A stretch of 64,000 bases of DNA from Spiroplasma clarkii (GCF_002795265.1 NZ_CP024870.1:372001-436000); one strand, 5' to 3'; counted from the first letter of the stretch, positions 32,791 through 45,067 are shown. The notes: generated by a model from the sequence alone, not told the origin. Numbers and translations are program-made.

Positions 32791-34277
32791 TGTCAAAAAT
32801 ACTCCAACATAATAAAAAAAAGCAACTAATTGTTATAACAATAACAATTGCTCTAATTTTTTTAACATGTGTCTTTGCAAATGCCTTGATTACTGCTACT
32901 AAAACACCAATCAATTTGCCACTAATTATTGTTTTAATTTTGGTGATAACAATTGGTTGTGTTTTGAAAGTGGCAAATAAAAAATCTAAAAAGCCGATTG
33001 AAAGAGAGTACTTTACTATTGAAATTTTATTATTGGCAATGTCAGGTTATATTTTAATAAGTAATTACACAATCTATGGATTTTGAGATTTAATTTTACA
33101 GTTTCTAAGTCCATCAGTTTTAATTGGCTTTACTTTCATTGTCTCAATTTGTTTGGGCATGATTTTGTCAAACACTTATGCAAGACTGATATTGATCCCA
33201 ATAATATTTCTTTATCCAGTACAATTTATTCAAGGTCAAAACACTTGAATGATTTATGGTGCCATAATTTCTGGGCAATGTCTTGTAGAAATTATGATTG
33301 TAATTGTGTCAAGTTTAAAACAAAATAAACACAATATTGAGATATTAAATACTCAAATTATGATAATTTTATTTAAGATTGTCATCCCACTGCTTTTTAT
33401 AGCTTTGGTACTATTTTTTGCAATAGGGCATGACCCTAATGCAACTTTTACTAACTTAATTTATATCAAAAACATTGATAGTATTTTATCTTTATTGCCT
33501 TTACTAATATTTGGGTTACTTCAAATTGTAAAAGTTAAACTCATCATTTCAAGTTTGATATTTTTGATAGGAAATATTTTAACAAGTCTTTTAATTAAAA
33601 ACTATTTGATTGTTTCAGAATATAATTTAATAAGTATATTTCAAAATAAGATTAATACAGAAACACTAAATTTAAGTGAATGAGTATTTTCAACAATAAC
33701 AAACTCATTACTGCTTGGAATGAGTATTGTTGCAGTTAATTATTTTTACACTGAATGAAAAATATACCTTAAGAAAAATATATTTTTAGAGCAAGTTAGA
33801 GCAAAGTTTAGTAAACAAAAAATCAACAATACTTATAATGCTAAATTTTTATTATTAAAAACAGCATTTTATCAAAGTTTTTACCTAGATGAGTGTAAGA
33901 TTTCTTTAAGTCAGTATGAAAATACAAAAAAAACTTATGATCCCATGTGATTACAAAAACATGTTTTAGAAATTGTTTTACAAGTATCATTTAAGTTTTT
34001 ATTACCACTGAATGTCTTTGTTTTCATGTTTGTTTCAATGGAGTATTTTTCAGAACAACCAAATATTAAAATCTTTTTAGAGTGTTTACAAGGTATTTGA
34101 GTTGTTTATTTAAATATATTTTTTATCATATTTTTGACATTTTGAAGTAAATTTCAAAATAAGTATCTAGGTAAATGAATTAATGTTAAATTAAATGATA
34201 CAGATATAATTGTTGATAAAAAAATTAAAAAAACTAATAAAAAATTTTCAAGAAAGGCTTTGAAAAATAAAAAGTAG
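32790..34277 (+). CDS. Polytopic membrane protein of unknown function
   Basis: 495 residues with about ten hydrophobic segments, for example LIVITITIALIFLTCVFANAL, LPLIIVLILVITIGCVL, IIPIIFLYPVQFI and FLLPLNVFVFMFVSM. The C-terminal tail is strongly basic (KKIKKTNKKFSRKALKNKK) and probably cytoplasmic. Translation is coupled to the secreted protein upstream (TAATG). It is the last gene of the three-gene unit and is followed by a hairpin. The layout (no ATPase motif, no known transporter signature) would fit a dedicated channel, anchor or secretion helper for the two repeat proteins. That is inference. Confidence 0.82.
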
Positions 34278-34282
34278 TTTTT

Positions 34283-34348
34283 AAAGTAACACAAGTTAAC
34301 TAGTAGGTTTATAAACCAAAAATGCTTCAGGTGTTACTTTTCTTATTT
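34283..34348 (+). terminator. Branched hairpin terminator
   Basis: AAAGTAACAC / GTGTTACTTT arms enclose a second palindrome GGTTTATAAACC (34306-34317) and are followed by TCTTATTT. Confidence 0.6.
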
Positions 34349-34401
34349 GCACAATTATGATTATGAATAGTATTTTTTATAGAAAGTCCATAAAAAGTTT
34401 A

Positions 34402-34425
34402 ATTATTTTTAAATTTAAAAATAAT
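34402..34425. repeat. 24-nt perfect palindrome before plsX
   Basis: ATTATTTTTAAA and its exact reverse complement abut. It lies about 40 bp upstream of the likely plsX -10 (TATAAT near 34462), so it could be an operator, but it is pure A/T apart from its order. Confidence 0.45.
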
Positions 34426-34487
34426 GCTAAGATTTAAAAGTTTAATTATACCTTTTTAATATATAATAAGTCTATGGAGGTATAAAT

Positions 34488-35492
34488 ATGGAATTAAAAA
34501 CAATTGCATTTGATGTCATGGGTTCGGATAATGGTTTAATCCCAGCAGTTGATGCTGCAATTAAACTTTTAAGTGAGCGAAAAGATTTAAAAATTATTTT
34601 TGTCGGTGATGAAGAACAATTAAAAGCAAAACTAGCTACAAAAAAATATGATAAAAACCGAGTAGAAGTCATTAACACAACCCAAGTCATTGAAATGACA
34701 GATGGAATTATGGACATTAGAAGGAAAAAAGATTCTTCTATGGTAAAAGCCCTTGAATTGGTGAGGGATGGTCAAGCAGATGCCATTACTACAGGTGGTG
34801 CCACTGCACCATTTATAGCTGGCTGTCAATTTATTTTAAAACCTTTAGATGGAATTAGCAAAACTGCCTTTATGCCAGTTATTCCCACAATTAATGCAAA
34901 TCGTCAAACTATGTTATTAGATGTTGGTGCTAACATTGAGATCAAAGGTGAAGATTTAGAAAAATATGCAATTATGGCAAGTGCATATGCTAAAGCTGTG
35001 TTGGGGGTTGATAGACCTGAAGTTGCTTTATTAAACATTGGTGAAGAAAAATCAAAAGGATTAGATTTTCACCGAGAAGCATACCAGTTAATGGCAAATA
35101 ACAAAAACCTAAGTTTTGTTGGCAATATTGAATCAAGATACATTACTAATGGTTTAGTAGATATTATTATTTCTGATGGTTATGGGGGAAATTTAGCCTT
35201 AAAATCATTTGAAGGAATGGGGAAAAACCTACTTTCAGAAATAAAAGCAGCTCTAACTAAAAATATTTGGAGAAAAATTGCAGCTTTAAGTTTAAGAAAA
35301 GCTTTTAAAGAAGTTGCTAATAAATTTGATTATAAAAACTATGCTGGAGCAATTTTACTTGGTGTTAGCAAAATTGCTTTCAAATCTCATGGTTCAAGTG
35401 ATACCCAATCATTTTTTGCAACATTAAGAATGACTTATGAAGCCATTACAAATGATGTAATTACTAAGATGAAAAGTGCAATTGGAGATTAG
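34488..35492 (+). CDS. plsX: Phosphate acyltransferase PlsX
   Basis: 334-residue enzyme that makes acyl-phosphate for glycerol-3-phosphate acylation. Family marks: AFDVMGSDNGL at the N-terminus, EMTDGIMDIRRKKDSSM, ITTGGATAPFIAGCQF, LLDVGANIEIKGEDL, ALLNIGEEKSKG, FVGNIESRYITNGLVDIIISDGYGGNLALKS. One TATGGAGG ribosome-binding site precedes the ATG. rnc follows 3 nt after the stop. With FakA it forms the fatty-acid activation branch of phospholipid synthesis. Confidence 0.97.
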   Translation: MELKTIAFDVMGSDNGLIPAVDAAIKLLSERKDLKIIFVGDEEQLKAKLATKKYDKNRVEVINTTQVIEMTDGIMDIRRKKDSSMVKALELVRDGQADAITTGGATAPFIAGCQFILKPLDGISKTAFMPVIPTINANRQTMLLDVGANIEIKGEDLEKYAIMASAYAKAVLGVDRPEVALLNIGEEKSKGLDFHREAYQLMANNKNLSFVGNIESRYITNGLVDIIISDGYGGNLALKSFEGMGKNLLSEIKAALTKNIWRKIAALSLRKAFKEVANKFDYKNYAGAILLGVSKIAFKSHGSSDTQSFFATLRMTYEAITNDVITKMKSAIGD

Positions 35493-35495
35493 GTT

Positions 35496-36188
35496 ATGCC
35501 CTCAATTGTTGACTTTTTATCAAAATTTGGTATCACACCAAAAGAACCAGAAATTTATTATGAAGCCTTAACTCATAATTCTTATTCAAATGAAAAAAGA
35601 CTCTCAAAAAACTACCAAAGATTAGAGTTTTTGGGAGATGCAATTTTACAACAAAAGGTTAGTGAATTTATTTATTTACGTTTTCCAAATTCTGATGAAG
35701 GTATTTTAACAAAATACCGTAGTTCAGTTGTTAGAGGAGAAACTTTAGCAAAATTTTCAAGATTGACAGGTTTAGGAGCATATATTCGCCTAGGTCATGG
35801 TGAGTGAGAATCAAAAGGTTATGAAAAAGACTCAATTTTAGCTGATGTTTATGAGTCTTTAACTGCTGCAATTTACTTGGATGCAGGTAATGAATCACTT
35901 GATAAATGATTAAGTCAAACTATTTTTGATGAAAAAAACATAGACATTTTTTTAGATGCAATGCGTGATTATAAGTCTGAGTTACAAGAACTCATTCAGT
36001 TAGAAATGAGAAATGAACTTAAGTATGTGACAGTTTCTCAAGAAAAACAAGAAAAAAACAAAATCTTATTTACAGTCAATTGTATGTTAGATGACATGGT
36101 ATTTGGTGTCGGAACCGGGTTTAATAAGAAATCTGCAGAGCAAGAATCAGCAAAAAATGCCTTATCTAAAATTAAAAAAAAGTTATAA
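35496..36188 (+). CDS. rnc: Ribonuclease III
   Basis: 230 residues. The catalytic domain signature is [12 protein letters not shown] (about 44-55), with a second acidic site in [15 protein letters not shown]; the usual EA is ES here, keeping the Glu. A C-terminal dsRNA-binding domain begins with [10 protein letters not shown] and ends with [21 protein letters not shown]. Trp residues are encoded by TGA. It processes double-stranded rRNA precursors. It directly follows plsX and precedes smc, the gene order also seen in Bacillus. Confidence 0.96.
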
Positions 36189-36212
36189 TTAAATTAAATT
36201 AAATTTCTTGTG

Positions 36213-36238
36213 AAACCCTTTTGGTAAAGGGTTTTTTT
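36213..36238 (+). terminator. Terminator of plsX-rnc
   Basis: AAACCCTTT / AAAGGGTTT arms and seven T. Confidence 0.85.
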
Positions 36239-36251
36239 AATGTGTCAAGGT

Positions 36252-36278
36252 TTGATTATTTAAAAAAATCTATATAAT
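36252..36278 (+). promoter_or_regulatory. Promoter of the smc-pst unit
   Basis: TTGATT and TATAAT with 15-bp spacing, about 55 nt before smc. Confidence 0.45.
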
Positions 36279-36334
36279 AACCTATGTGAGTTATATAGGA
36301 TGGCTATATACAAAAACAAGAGGTAGATAAAAAT

Positions 36335-39286
36335 ATGATATTTCTAAAAAGAATTGAAGCATATGGTTTTAAATCCTTTGCCGAATCAACAGTCTTGAAC
36401 TTTGATTATGCAATGACAGGGATAGTAGGTCCAAATGGTTCAGGAAAATCAAATATAAATGATGCTATTATGTGAGCCTTAGGTGAACAATCATCAAAAT
36501 CATTAAGAGGAGATTCTATGGAAGACATAGTTTTTTCAGGAAGTAGTGATCGTAAGTGATTAAATATGGCAGAAGTCACTCTTGTTTTTGATAACAGCAA
36601 ACGAGCATTCAGCTCTTTAGAATTTAATGAAGTTTCAATTACTAGAAAATACTTTAAAACAACAAAAGAATCAGAATATTACATTAATGGTGCCAGAGTT
36701 CGGTTAAAAGATGTACAAGATGTAGCACTTGAAACTGGTTTAACCAAATCATCATTGGCAATTATTTCACAAGGTTCAATTTCAAACTTTGTGGAATCAA
36801 GTCCAGAACAAAGAAGAAAACTTTTTGATGAAGCAGCTGGAGTAGCTCGCTACAAAAAAAGAAAAGATGAGGCTTTAAGAAAGTTAATTAGAAGTCAAGA
36901 AAACTTAGATCGTCTTAATGACATTATTAATGAAATTGAGCGTAAATTGCCTTCTTTAAAAAGACAATCAAAAAAAGCAATTGAGTTTCAACAAAAATTT
37001 GATGAATTAAAATCAATTGAAGTTGCTATTTTAGTAAAAGATATTCAACTTTACAAAACTAAAATTGAAGAATTAAATGAAAGTAAAGTTGATCTGAAAA
37101 CTAAAATTAGTTCAATTGAAAGAACAATTCAAGCTAAAAGTCATGAATTTAACCAGATTTCAAGTTCAGGGTTTGCACATGACAAAGAGTTAACAGACTT
37201 AAATAAAGAATACACAAAAGTTGTTGATGAGTTGGCTCAATTGAAAGTTGACAAAATTAGTTTAGAGGGTCAAAAATCAAAAGCAGAAGTTGATGATAAA
37301 GAATTTAGAGTCTCTGAATTAAAAGGTAAAGCTAGAGAATTAGAAATTAAACTTGATGCAGAAGAACAAAAACTTTCAAAATTATTAGCAGATAAAGGAG
37401 AAAGAAAAAAACAACTTGACCAATATTCTCATGAACGTTATGAAATTAATACTAAACTTGATGGAATTAGAAAAGAGTTGGCAAAAATTGAGTCTAACTT
37501 AGAAGTTTTAGCTTCTAAAAAACACTCTTATGAAGGTTTATTTGAAGGTGTAAAAACAGTCTTAGAGAACCGCAGTGTATTACCAGGAATTATTGGTACA
37601 GTTCAAGAATTAGTTCAAGTTAATGAAGATCATAAAGTGGCAGTGGCAACAGCTTTACAAAATGCCTTCCAAAACATTGTAGCTAAAACAGCAATGGATG
37701 TTAAAAAAGCAATTGACTTTTTAAAAACTAATAAAGCTGGAAGTGCCACTTTCTTACCATTAGACACCATCAAACCAAACTTTATTCCTAATGAAATGCG
37801 TTTTGCAATTCAAAAATCAGCAGGATTCATTGGTTTTGGAAATGAAGTTGTAAAAATTGATAAAAAATATCAAACAGTGTTAGACTTCTTATTGGCAACT
37901 AATGTTATTGTTAAAACTTATGAAGAAGCACTTGAAATTGCTAAATTAACAAATTATCGCTACCACATTATTACTCTTGAGGGTGAAAGAATTGCTCCAT
38001 ATGGAGCAATTACTGGAGGTAGCAAAAAGAACCGTAATAATTTATTTAGTGAATCAAATAAAATTAAAGAACTGGAAAATAAAAAAGTTCAGCTAGATAG
38101 TGAAGAAACAAAATTAGTAGCTGAAGTAAGTAGTATTAGTGAACAAATTGAGCTTTACCGAGAAGCAAGTTCAGAAATTCAAAGTGCAATTGGGGCAAGC
38201 AAACAAGCTTCAGATCAAATTGAAAGAGAATTAAAAGAGGTTAAAGCTGAATTCCAGATTTTAACTGGTAAAGAGCTTGATGGAGAAGAACAATCATTTA
38301 AATCTATTGATGAACAAATCATTGCAGTTATTAAACAAATTAGTGCTAAAGAAACTACCAAAGAAGAAATTGATCAAAAAATGAATGTCTTACGATCATT
38401 GAAAGAGGGTTCTTCAGAAAAAGTTACAAAGTTAAATTTAAGTATTAGTGAAGACCGCAGAATGGCACAGGCCTTAAAAGATGAATATGGCAAACTAAAT
38501 ACAAATGCAGTTTTACTGACTGAAAAACAAAGAAGTGCTAGCGAAAGGTTAGTGCAAAATTATAATTTAACTTTTGAAGCTGCTAACCAGCTTGAACAAG
38601 CAAATGTTGACAATGAGCAAGAAACTCGTGAACGCATTAACATTTTACGCAATGAAATTAAAGCCTTGGGAAATGTTAATGTGGAGGCAATTGCTGAATA
38701 TGAAGAAGAAAATGAACGCTACCAAAATTATGTTACTCAATCAGGTGATGTAGTTGCTGCCATAAAAAATTTAAAAACAGTAATTACTGATATGGATGTT
38801 GAAATGGTAGAACAATTCAAAAAAATTATTAAAGATGTTAATCAAGCTCTACCAAACACTTTTGCCACTTTATTTAGTGGTGGAACTGCTTCAATTATTT
38901 ATACCAATCCAGATGACATTTTAAACTCTGGAATTGATATTAAAATTTCACCACCAGGTAAAAAGATTAGTAATTTAAACCTTTTATCAGGGGGTGAAAA
39001 GTCAATGGTAGCTCTTTCAGTGTTGTTTTCAATTTTAAAAGTAAAACCAATCCCACTGGTTATTTTAGATGAAGTTGAAGCACCACTAGATATTGCAAAT
39101 GTGGAGCGATTTGCAAAATACTTGAAATCATTTACAAAAGAAACCCAATTTATGATTGTAACTCATAGAATGGGAACAATGGAAAACTGTGATATTTTAT
39201 TTGGTGCTACCATGCAACAAAAGGGTGTCACAAAATTAGTGCAAGTTAAATTAATCGAAGCTAAAAAAATGACCAATGCAAATTAG
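36335..39286 (+). CDS. smc: Chromosome segregation ATPase SMC
   Basis: 983 residues, slightly short for the family. The N-terminal ATP-binding half has KRIEAYGFKSFA and Walker A GPNGSGKSN (32-40), followed by a long coiled coil. The hinge includes GIIGTVQELVQVNEDHKVAV and GYRYHIITLEGERIAPYGAITGG-like sequence. The returning coil ends in signature LLSGGEKSMVALS and Walker B VILDEVEAPLD. The protein organises and segregates DNA with ScpA/ScpB. The start at 36335 is supported by AAGAGG upstream. pstS begins 25 nt after the stop with no terminator between. Confidence 0.97.
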
Positions 39287-39311
39287 CTGAGATCATTAAG
39301 GAGAACTAAAA

Positions 39312-40460
39312 ATGAGCAAAAAATTTAGCATTATTTTGGCAACATTCCTCACAATTATTGTTGGAATTTGAATTTGATCATTTGCAATGCCAAAAAATTA
39401 TGTTATTCTGGGGGGAAGCACCAGTGTTAACCCCTTTATGCAACTATACACCAAAGAATATGAGGCCCATAATCACAAGGACTTCATTTACAACTCAACT
39501 GGAAGTCAAGCAGGAGTTAGTGGTGTTGAAAAACACATGTATGGAGCAGGTTTCATCTCAAAAGATGCTACTGCCTCAGCCACTTTATCACCAGGAAATT
39601 CATTCTTTGACTTTGGTGATGTTCAACATTATGAAACAGGACATGGTACAGAGTTTAAAGAAACAATTCAAAATGCAAAAACTGGGAACTCAGTTTCTGC
39701 AAATCAAAGTTTTATAGCTTTTGAATTTGCAATTGATGCAATTATTATTGTTTACAGCCCACCAACATGATTTTTAGATGAAGGGTTGGATAAAAAATTA
39801 GATTTTCTTTTAAATAAAAATGACCCAAATAGTACAGATTTAGGTAAAATTTATGCAAATTCTTTAACCTGAGAAGATTTAGCAAAAAGTTTAGGAGGTA
39901 CACAAAGATCTTCAAAAACAAGTTTTAACACCTTTACTAGAGAAGATGGTTCAGGAACACGTAGTGCTTTTTCAGATTTAACAAAAATAAAAAATATGGA
40001 AACAGCCAATGTTGTAAACTCAAATGGAGCAATGTTGGATAATGTGAAAAAAAGCCCAGGCAGTATTGGTTTTGTTTCATATGCTTTTATTGACCAAGTT
40101 GATGGAAACAGTAATGTTAGAATTGCTGGAATCAATGGTATAAGATTAGGTAATCTAGCTGATGGAACCCAAGGTATTGGAATGGTTTTGGATGAAACCA
40201 CAGGTACTTTTATTGTAAATGCAAACAATACCAGTAATGAAGAGTACATTAAAAGTAATGTTTATAGTTTTCAAAGACCATTTATTACCATCTTTAGTTT
40301 AAAAAATAAACAAATATCATTAATTGTGGATTTTTTTGCAGAATTAATTGGTATTGGTGAACAAGAAGAATGGGTCAAAGAAACTTTTATTGAAGAAGGT
40401 TTGGTACCAAAATTCGAAATAAAATCATTTGCAGATACTACTAGAAATAGTGGAGGTTAA
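39312..40460 (+). CDS. pstS: Phosphate ABC transporter substrate-binding protein, membrane-anchored
   Basis: 382 residues. After an N-terminal membrane helix (ILATFLTIIVGIWIWSF) the mature part reads ILGGSTSVNPFMQLYTKEYE. This matches the PstS phosphate loop (GSTS), followed by NSTGSQAGVSGV, FGDVQHYE and REDGSGTRSAF with the second phosphate-binding loop. There is no lipobox Cys, unlike most Gram-positive PstS proteins, so the helix itself is the anchor. AAGGAGA precedes the ATG. It is the first gene of pstS-pstCA-pstB-phoU and lies so close to smc that read-through is likely. Confidence 0.92.
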
Positions 40461-40463
40461 AAT

Positions 40464-42638
40464 ATGAAAGTTAATAATGAAATACAATCAGATGACCTTG
40501 ATGTAAATTCGTCAAAAAAACCGCCAAAACTCCATATGAAAATGCCGGCAACAAAGCTTTCTAAAACTGATAGTACTACCAAGTGAACTATTATCACATT
40601 TACTACTTTTGCTTTAGTTATCTTAGCAATTTTAGTAATCTTTATAGTTTACAAGTCAGTACCAGCCTTGCATGAATTTGGTTTCTTTAAGTTTATTTTT
40701 GGAGCTGAATGAGCTCCTGGGAGAACTGGAGATAAAGCTGCAAGTTATGGTGTTTTAAGAATAATTACTTCAACCTTAATGATGTTGGTAATTGCTTTAT
40801 TATTTGCCATACCATTAACAATCTTTAGTTCACTATTTATTAGTGAATATCTATCACCAAAAGTTAAAAAATTTGTGATAGTTGTCATCCAATTATTAGC
40901 AGGAATTCCTTCAGTAGTTTTTGGGTTATTTGCCCTAGATCAAATTGGTCCCATTTTTGTGAAAATGGGGGCAGCTACAAATGGAAATATGATGACAGCT
41001 AGTTTTACCTTAGCTTTTATGGCCTTGCCAACAATGATTACTTTATCAGTTAATGCAATTGAAGCAGTACCTTTAAGTTATCGTTATGCTTCATTAGGAT
41101 TGGGAATTACAAAAGAACATACAACTTTTGCAATTGTTTTAAAAAGTGCTACCCCAAAAATAATTACAGCCATTATTACTGGAATGGCTCGAATTATCGG
41201 AGAAACAATGGCAGTTATTTTAATTGCTGGTAACTCAACTAAGGGGTTAGTTACTGATGATGGCTTTGTTGGATTCATCTTCTCCTCAATTAGAACACTT
41301 GCTGGAACCATTGGTTTAGAAATGTTAGAAAACTATGGTAGCATTCATGAATCTGCACTTTATACCATTGGGTTAATCTTATTTTTCTTAGTGATTTTAA
41401 TTAACCTTTTAATTATTGCTATTACTAATAAAAGTCGTCGTCAATTAAGACGCTTAAAAAGTGGTAAAGCTCATAAAAAAATTCGTTTAAAAGGACCACA
41501 CTATACTTTTGAACCATACAAGTTAAAAGTTTTGGTCCAAACCAGTACAGATAAAAGAACTAAAAAAACAATTGAAAGTTTTGTTTTAAAATTCTTTATG
41601 ATGTCTTCAACGGCAATTATTATTGCCTTTACAACTTGGATAATTTTAGGAGTCATGTTTAAAGGGGTTGCTGGCTTTGAAATTGGTGCTTTTGTGCAAA
41701 TTGAAGGGCAAAGATCTGGAATCTTTGCCACAGTGTTAGTAACATTACTATTAGTTGTCAACACATTGATGTTTGCCTTACCTTTATCACTGATTGTGGC
41801 AGTTTACTTAGCAGAATATGCTCATCAAGATTCTAAGTTTGCCAAAATTATTCGTTTTGCAATTAATGTTTTATCTTCAACACCAAGTATCGTATTTGGG
41901 GTCTTTGGACTAAGTTTCTTCATTGTTTTAATGAAAATACCAATGTCGGTTTTTGCAGCAAGTTTAACAATGACTATTGTAATCTTGCCCCCACTAATTA
42001 CTTCATTTGAAGATGCTTGTACTAGTGTTCCAGACAATTATCGAGAAGCAGCTTATGGAATGGGTTTAAATAAAACTAAAGTCATTTTTAAAGTGGTGTT
42101 ACCAAATGCTATGCAAGGAATTGTTACTGGAACAATATTAGCCACCGCACGAATTATTGGAGAAGCAGCACCAGTTTACCTAACTTTAGGTACTTCTGTG
42201 CGAATGCCAACTGAAGGATTCTTTTCATCGGGAGCCACTTTAACCACTCAAATTTACATGATGGCAGCGGAAGGAAGTAATCCGGCAGTTATTGGGGTGG
42301 CTTATCAAGTGGCACTAGTCACCTTAGTCTTAGTCTTAGGTTTAAATGCCTTTAGTGGTTACGTGGCTAAAAGACTAAACCCAGCTTATAAAAAAGTTGG
42401 TTTTAAAACTTATTGAGCCACAAAATACAATATTATGGTAAAACATAATTATAAGCAAGATTTTGTTTTCTTAGGAAAATCAATCAAAAACTTTTGAATG
42501 AAATTTATTAATGTCTTTAGCATAAAACGTTGAAAAATTATTATTGCCAATGCCAAAACAAGAAGGGCAGTAATAAAAAACATTATTGGGGAGGCTAAAA
42601 AGAATGACAGCAAAACAACTAAAAAACTTGACCAATAA
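40464..42638 (+). CDS. pstCA: Fused PstC-PstA phosphate permease
   Basis: 724 residues containing both permease subunits in one chain. The N-terminal half has the permease core with [30 protein letters not shown] (EAA-like loop) and [18 protein letters not shown]. The C-terminal half repeats it with [22 protein letters not shown] and [17 protein letters not shown] cytoplasmic basic linker ([21 protein letters not shown]) joins them. The last 85 residues after a TGA-encoded Trp are basic and overlap the pstB start by 35 nt. Fused permeases of this kind are known in mollicutes. Confidence 0.93.
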
Positions 42639-43527
42639 GGGAATTGATAAAGTTATTGAAACTTCAACAACTAAAACCTTAGATTTTGAAGAAAAAACTG
42701 AAGATTTAGAGTTATTAAGTGAAGAAAAACTGTTAACTAAACCAAAAAAATTACCTTTAAGTAAAAGAGGTACTGCGATTGAAATAAATCATGTTGATTT
42801 TTACTATCAGCATGGAAACAAGCAAGCCCTGTTTGATATTAATATGAAAATTAAAGAGAACACTGTGACTGCTTTTATTGGACCTAGTGGTTGTGGAAAA
42901 TCAACAATTTTAAGATCAATCAATCGGATGAATGACTTAGTTGAAGGCACAGCACTTGAGGGTGAAATTATTGTTAACAAAAGCAATGTTTATGATCCTG
43001 GTGTTGATGTGGCTCGTTTGCGAACAGAAGTTGGAATGGTGTTTCAAAAAGCAAACCCATTCCCAATGTCAATTTATGATAATGTAGCTTTTGGACCAAG
43101 AAGTCAAGGAGTTAAAGACAAGGCTGCTTTAAACCAAATTGTTGAGGACTCTTTAAGGAAAGCTGCTTTATGAGATGATGTTAAAGATTACTTAAAAGAT
43201 TCAGCCTTAGGGTTAAGTGGTGGCCAACAACAGCGTTTGTGTATTGCTCGAGCCATTGCTATGCGTCCAAAAATTCTTTTAATGGATGAGCCAACCAGTG
43301 CTTTAGATCCAATTGCAACTTTAAAAGTGGAAGAATTAGTGTTAAAATTAAAAGATGAGTATACAATAGTAATAGTAACCCACTCAATGGCACAAGCAGC
43401 CAGAGTGAGTGATTACACTGCCTTCTTCTTGCAAGGAGAACTAGTGGAATTTGATAAAACTAAAAAAATCTTTACTAATCCTAAAGATAAAAAAACAGAA
43501 GATTATATTTCAGGAAGATTCGGATAA
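42604..43527 (+). CDS. pstB: Phosphate ABC transporter ATPase
   Basis: 307 residues. Walker [11 protein letters not shown]-loop [24 protein letters not shown] (a PstB hallmark), signature [14 protein letters not shown], Walker [13 protein letters not shown] and switch [11 protein letters not shown]. About 60 extra N-terminal residues, charged and helical, precede the usual start. The ATG at 42604 is supported by GGGGAGG 9 nt upstream. The start lies inside pstCA. Confidence 0.96.
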
Positions 43528-43539
43528 GAGGTGAAGAAT

Positions 43540-44241
43540 ATGTCATATAACAAAATTTTAGATAATGATATTAAAGCAATTAAAAAAGACTTATTTAACC
43601 TAGTTGAGGCAACCAAGTCTCAATATGCAAAAACATTTGATGCTTTGAAGAAAGAAGATTTTGCCCTAGCGCAGCAAGTGGTTGATGGCGATCTAAAAAT
43701 TAATGATATGCAAAACAACTTCACCAAAATGGCTTTGTGAAAAATAGCCAAACAACAAATGGTTGCAGGAGACTTAAGGTTGGCAGTTGGGGGAATCTTA
43801 ATTAGTAGAGAAATTGAACGTATTGCAGACGTTGCAAAACACATTTGTAACTATACTATTAAATATAAACCTGAGCCATTAGAAATTGATATGATTTCAA
43901 AAATGTTTGACCAAGTTAATGCAATGTTAAATATTATCTTTTCATTAATTGAAAATTATACAGATGACCAGCATCATAAAGTTATGAAAATTGAAAAAAG
44001 TTTAAATGAACAATTTTACTCTTTAAGCGTGGCACTTGCTGAAAGAATTAAAGAATCTAAAACTGATTCAGAAGCAGAAAAAGCCATTTCTACAATTAGA
44101 CAACTTAAAAATCTTGAAAGAGCTGGGGAACATTTAATTAATACTGAAGAAACTTTACAATTTATTAGAACTGGTAAGTTTGAAGAAATTGAAGAATCTT
44201 TAATTGAAACTATTGATGAAGAAAGTAAAACTAGCAAATAA
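43540..44241 (+). CDS. phoU: Phosphate transport regulator PhoU
   Basis: 233 residues, all helical, with the repeated PhoU metal-cluster motifs: SREIERIADVAKHICNY and RQLKNLERAGEHLINTEE (canonical E-x3-DH/E--N-). The gene follows pstB with AAGAGGTGA. It normally keeps Pst activity in check and signals phosphate state. No PhoR/PhoB genes are visible here, so its role may be limited to the transporter. Confidence 0.94.
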
Positions 44242-44245
44242 CCTT

Positions 44246-44276
44246 AACCCCTGACCTAAATGGTCCAGGGGTTTTT
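44246..44276 (+). terminator. Terminator of the pst operon
   Basis: AACCCCTG...CC / GG.CCAGGGGTT arms with one bulge and a T-run. Confidence 0.8.
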
Positions 44277-44281
44277 ATTAA

Positions 44282-44310
44282 AAAAAGCACCAATTCTTGG
44301 TGCTTTTTAA
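44282..44310. terminator. Second, bidirectional terminator
   Basis: AAAAAGCACCAA / TTGGTGCTTTTT arms around TTC, serving the convergent minus-strand gene as well. Confidence 0.8.
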
Positions 44311-44325
44311 TGTAAAATATGTTGG

Positions 44326-44961
44326 TTACTGTTTGGCTACATTGATTTCAAAAGAACTATCACTTAAAAATTCTAAGCGAACACCTTTATCTGTGACTTC
44401 TTCAACACTTAAATAATCAAAAAACTCTGTTTCATCATTTAAAAGAAGGTGTTTATTACAAATTCTATTAAAATCTCGAGCATAGTTTTTCTCTAAAAAC
44501 TCCATTAGGTGTGAGTGTTTGTAGTTTAAGATGTCAGGTGTAACAACAAAATTATTTTCAATGTGAGTTTTAATAACTTCTAAAGCATCATAATTATATA
44601 AAAACACATCAAAATCTTTAACTAAAGTATCATCTAAGAGGTTTTCTCCTAGTTTGTTACTAAATTTAACTGTTAATTTAAAGTTTTCATAGTTTACTAG
44701 TTGATAATCTGTTTTAGTAATGACATCAATTCCCCCATGATATTCACTAAGGTTTTCAATAAGAATTGTTCTTCAATTGGCCTCAATGTACTGATTTAAA
44801 GTCTGTTTTTCACTTAAATCAGTTTTAAAATACAAATCAATTTCTTGATCAAAAAATATATTATTTTTTGATTGTTCGTCAATTAACAAATTAATTTGTT
44901 TTGAATCATTACTAGTAACATCTAACTTCATAGCCATCAGTAGTTTTAAAAATAGTTTCAT
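44326..44961 (-). CDS. Conserved-looking hypothetical protein
   Basis: 211 residues, soluble, with one TGA-encoded Trp (EANWRTI). The N-terminus is MKLFLKLLMAMKLDVTSND; it is short and apolar but lacks a signal-peptide cleavage site. The rest is a mixture of strands and helices, acidic overall (VTDKGVRLEFLSDSSFEINV at the end). The ATG at 44961 is preferred over a TTG six codons upstream because GCAGGGAT lies at proper distance. It diverges from ftsY. No family recognised. Confidence 0.72.
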
Positions 44962-45067
44962 AATATCCCTGCTTTTCAATTAATTTCTTACAATATTATT
45001 ATAAATTGTTTTCTTGCAAAAAAATTTTTAATATACAATATTTATAGAAGAAGTGGAGAAAACTAAT

